DNA from: Thalassotalea piscium
Lineage (GTDB): Bacteria; Pseudomonadota; Gammaproteobacteria; Enterobacterales; Alteromonadaceae
Direction: 5' to 3'
NCBI RefSeq assembly: GCF_030295935.1
Contig: NZ_AP027362.1
Location: 248,001 to 312,000, forward strand
DNA: 64,000 nucleotides
This document shows, in pieces, positions 62,944 through 64,000 of this stretch. Within the stretch, counting starts at the first letter, position 1, and each line of letters begins with the position of its first letter. A program made the translations under genes and the position numbers. The notes under the pieces are model-generated. The model was not told the DNA's origin. It saw only the letters and a program-made list of their open reading frames with translations, and did no database searches.

Positions 62944-64000
62944 CTTTCAATTAGGCTGAAAGAGAAAATTTTTGCCATTTTACTTTCTACTGGCTTATCA
63001 TTAATTTTTGCTGGAACAAAGTGCCACTTATTCATTGCTGTTCGCACAGCTGCTCTAAAGTAACTGACTTTATTTTTATCTTCAAATTCGATATCAGAGA
63101 CAACACCGTCTTTGTTAATGACAAATGTAACTAATACGTCTACTTCTATCCCTTTTCGTTTAGCTACCGACGGATACCTTGGCTCAACAGAAGAAATTAA
63201 CTTAGCTGAAGTTGATTTGGCTAAGATTTGGTTGTAGTTGTTATTAATAGTTTGTTGATTGCGTTCGGCTACTAACCCATGATTAACCGGCTGTGTTTGT
63301 CCTAATTTGCGTTCAAAATTAATTAACTGGTCACTCGACGGTAGTGGATCTTCTGTTAATGAGGCAACTTGAGCAGCATACGGGTTACTAAATTTCTTCT
63401 CAGAATTTTTACTAATAGCGCCTTTGGAAGATAAGCTTAATAGCGGTTGCGCTAACTGGCTAATTTTTGGTGCGGGTTTAGCTGCTAATACAGGGCCTGT
63501 ATTGTGCTTTGCACTCGGTATTACTTTGGTAGCTAACGTATTACTCGTTTCTTTGTTAGCCGGAATAATTACCTTTTTCGGTACAGCTTTTACTATTTTA
63601 TTTGTGGCTTTATCGAGCTTAGCTTGCGTATTTGCTATCTGTTTTTGAGCTTGCGTAGCTGCAGTGTTTTTCACCTGTACCTCAGCTAATGTGTCAATAT
63701 TTGGTTCGATAACATCATCAGATATTGTTGTATTTTGTTCAACTAATTGCTGGGCAATCGATGTTTGCGATAAAGGTAATTCATCATTACTTACTCGATG
63801 CTGTAACAACTCACCCGCAGATTGCATTAATGAGATACGGCCTGCACCCCAATCAATGATACGGTTATCGATAAATGGTTTAGCAAAAACACTGGAAATG
63901 GCAAACAAAATCACCACAGACGCAAGTAGTTTGCCAGAGTCATTTTCTGCCGTACATGTATGTTCTTGGTCAATTAAACGAATAACACGTTGTTTTAAGT
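62940..64000 (-). CDS. TonB C-terminal-domain protein, probably M56 peptidase-TonB fusion (N-terminus outside window)
   Basis: The frame is open up to the end of the window: before the first possible start it reads LKQRVIRLIDQEHTC...GKLLASVVILFAISSVFAKPF, so the gene continues beyond base 64000. The visible part has a membrane helix, a Pro/Lys/Thr-rich linker of about 200 residues and a TonB C-terminal domain (ISSVEPRYPSVAKRKGIEVDVLVTFVINKDGVVSDIEFEDKNK, ending FVPAKINDKPVESKMAKIFSFSLIES). LKQRVIRLI before a helix is the usual end of a BlaR1-like M56 domain, which often carries TonB at the C-terminus in this group. The assignment to that fusion is an inference. The stop lies inside the MITE-like repeat. 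Confidence 0.72.
   Translation of the reverse strand, partial: LKQRVIRLIDQEHTCTAENDSGKLLASVVILFAISSVFAKPFIDNRIIDWGAGRISLMQSAGELLQHRVSNDELPLSQTSIAQQLVEQNTTISDDVIEPNIDTLAEVQVKNTAATQAQKQIANTQAKLDKATNKIVKAVPKKVIIPANKETSNTLATKVIPSAKHNTGPVLAAKPAPKISQLAQPLLSLSSKGAISKNSEKKFSNPYAAQVASLTEDPLPSSDQLINFERKLGQTQPVNHGLVAERNQQTINNNYNQILAKSTSAKLISSVEPRYPSVAKRKGIEVDVLVTFVINKDGVVSDIEFEDKNKVSYFRAAVRTAMNKWHFVPAKINDKPVESKMAKIFSFSLIES

Overview
The window looks like a chromosome segment of an AT-rich marine gammaproteobacterium, most likely Alteromonadales and probably Colwelliaceae (Colwellia/Thalassotalea-like). This rests on the gpmI-envC and grxC-secB-gpsA housekeeping block, the cpxRA-cpxP block, the low GC content and the protein style; no rRNA or other marker gene is present to confirm it.

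About three quarters of the window (1-48.8 kb) is an exopolysaccharide / PEP-CTERM / exosortase A (XrtA, EpsH) locus. It opens with the 3' end of prsR, a sigma-54 response regulator. A minus-strand export block (7.1-1.3 kb) follows: Wza-like lipoprotein, Wzz-like chain-length protein, tyrosine autokinase, outer-membrane beta-barrel and ExeA-like ATPase. Divergent from it, a plus-strand biosynthesis block (7.3-16.1 kb) holds the initiating sugar-phosphate transferase, three glycosyltransferases, a serine-acetyltransferase-like enzyme, two NodB-fold proteins and a FemAB/CelD-like acetyltransferase. A variable, decayed segment (16.1-35.3 kb) holds glycosyltransferases, an O-antigen-ligase-like protein, acyltransferases, a flippase, two probable polysaccharide lyases and exosortase A. 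This segment contains an IS256-family element sitting inside an acyltransferase gene with an 8-bp target duplication, plus a decayed second copy of the ligase gene. A WecB-WecC fusion, two tandem PrsT-type TPR lipoproteins and one PEP-CTERM substrate protein come next. The substrate gene has a well-spaced sigma-54 promoter, which fits control by PrsR. An E1/ThiF-like protein and an exosortase-associated acyltransferase close the locus.

The segments are separated by REP-like palindromic repeats built on TGTAGGTYGG heads. The largest array (44.3-47.0 kb) surrounds a REP-associated tyrosine transposase (RAYT). A separate array with a 52-bp period lies at 16.1-16.7 kb, and seven copies of a longer REP with two hairpins inserted in its loop are spread over two arrays.

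From 49.2 kb on the window is mostly housekeeping: a patatin-like phospholipase, an HtrA-like protease, gpmI-envC-deacetylase, a rhodanese, grxC-secB-gpsA, trmL, fieF, pldB-like hydrolase, cpxA-cpxR and a CpxP/Spy-like protein with a CpxR-box-like site between the divergent genes. A MITE-like inverted-repeat element and a partial TonB-domain protein end the window. No tRNA, rRNA or CRISPR array was recognised.
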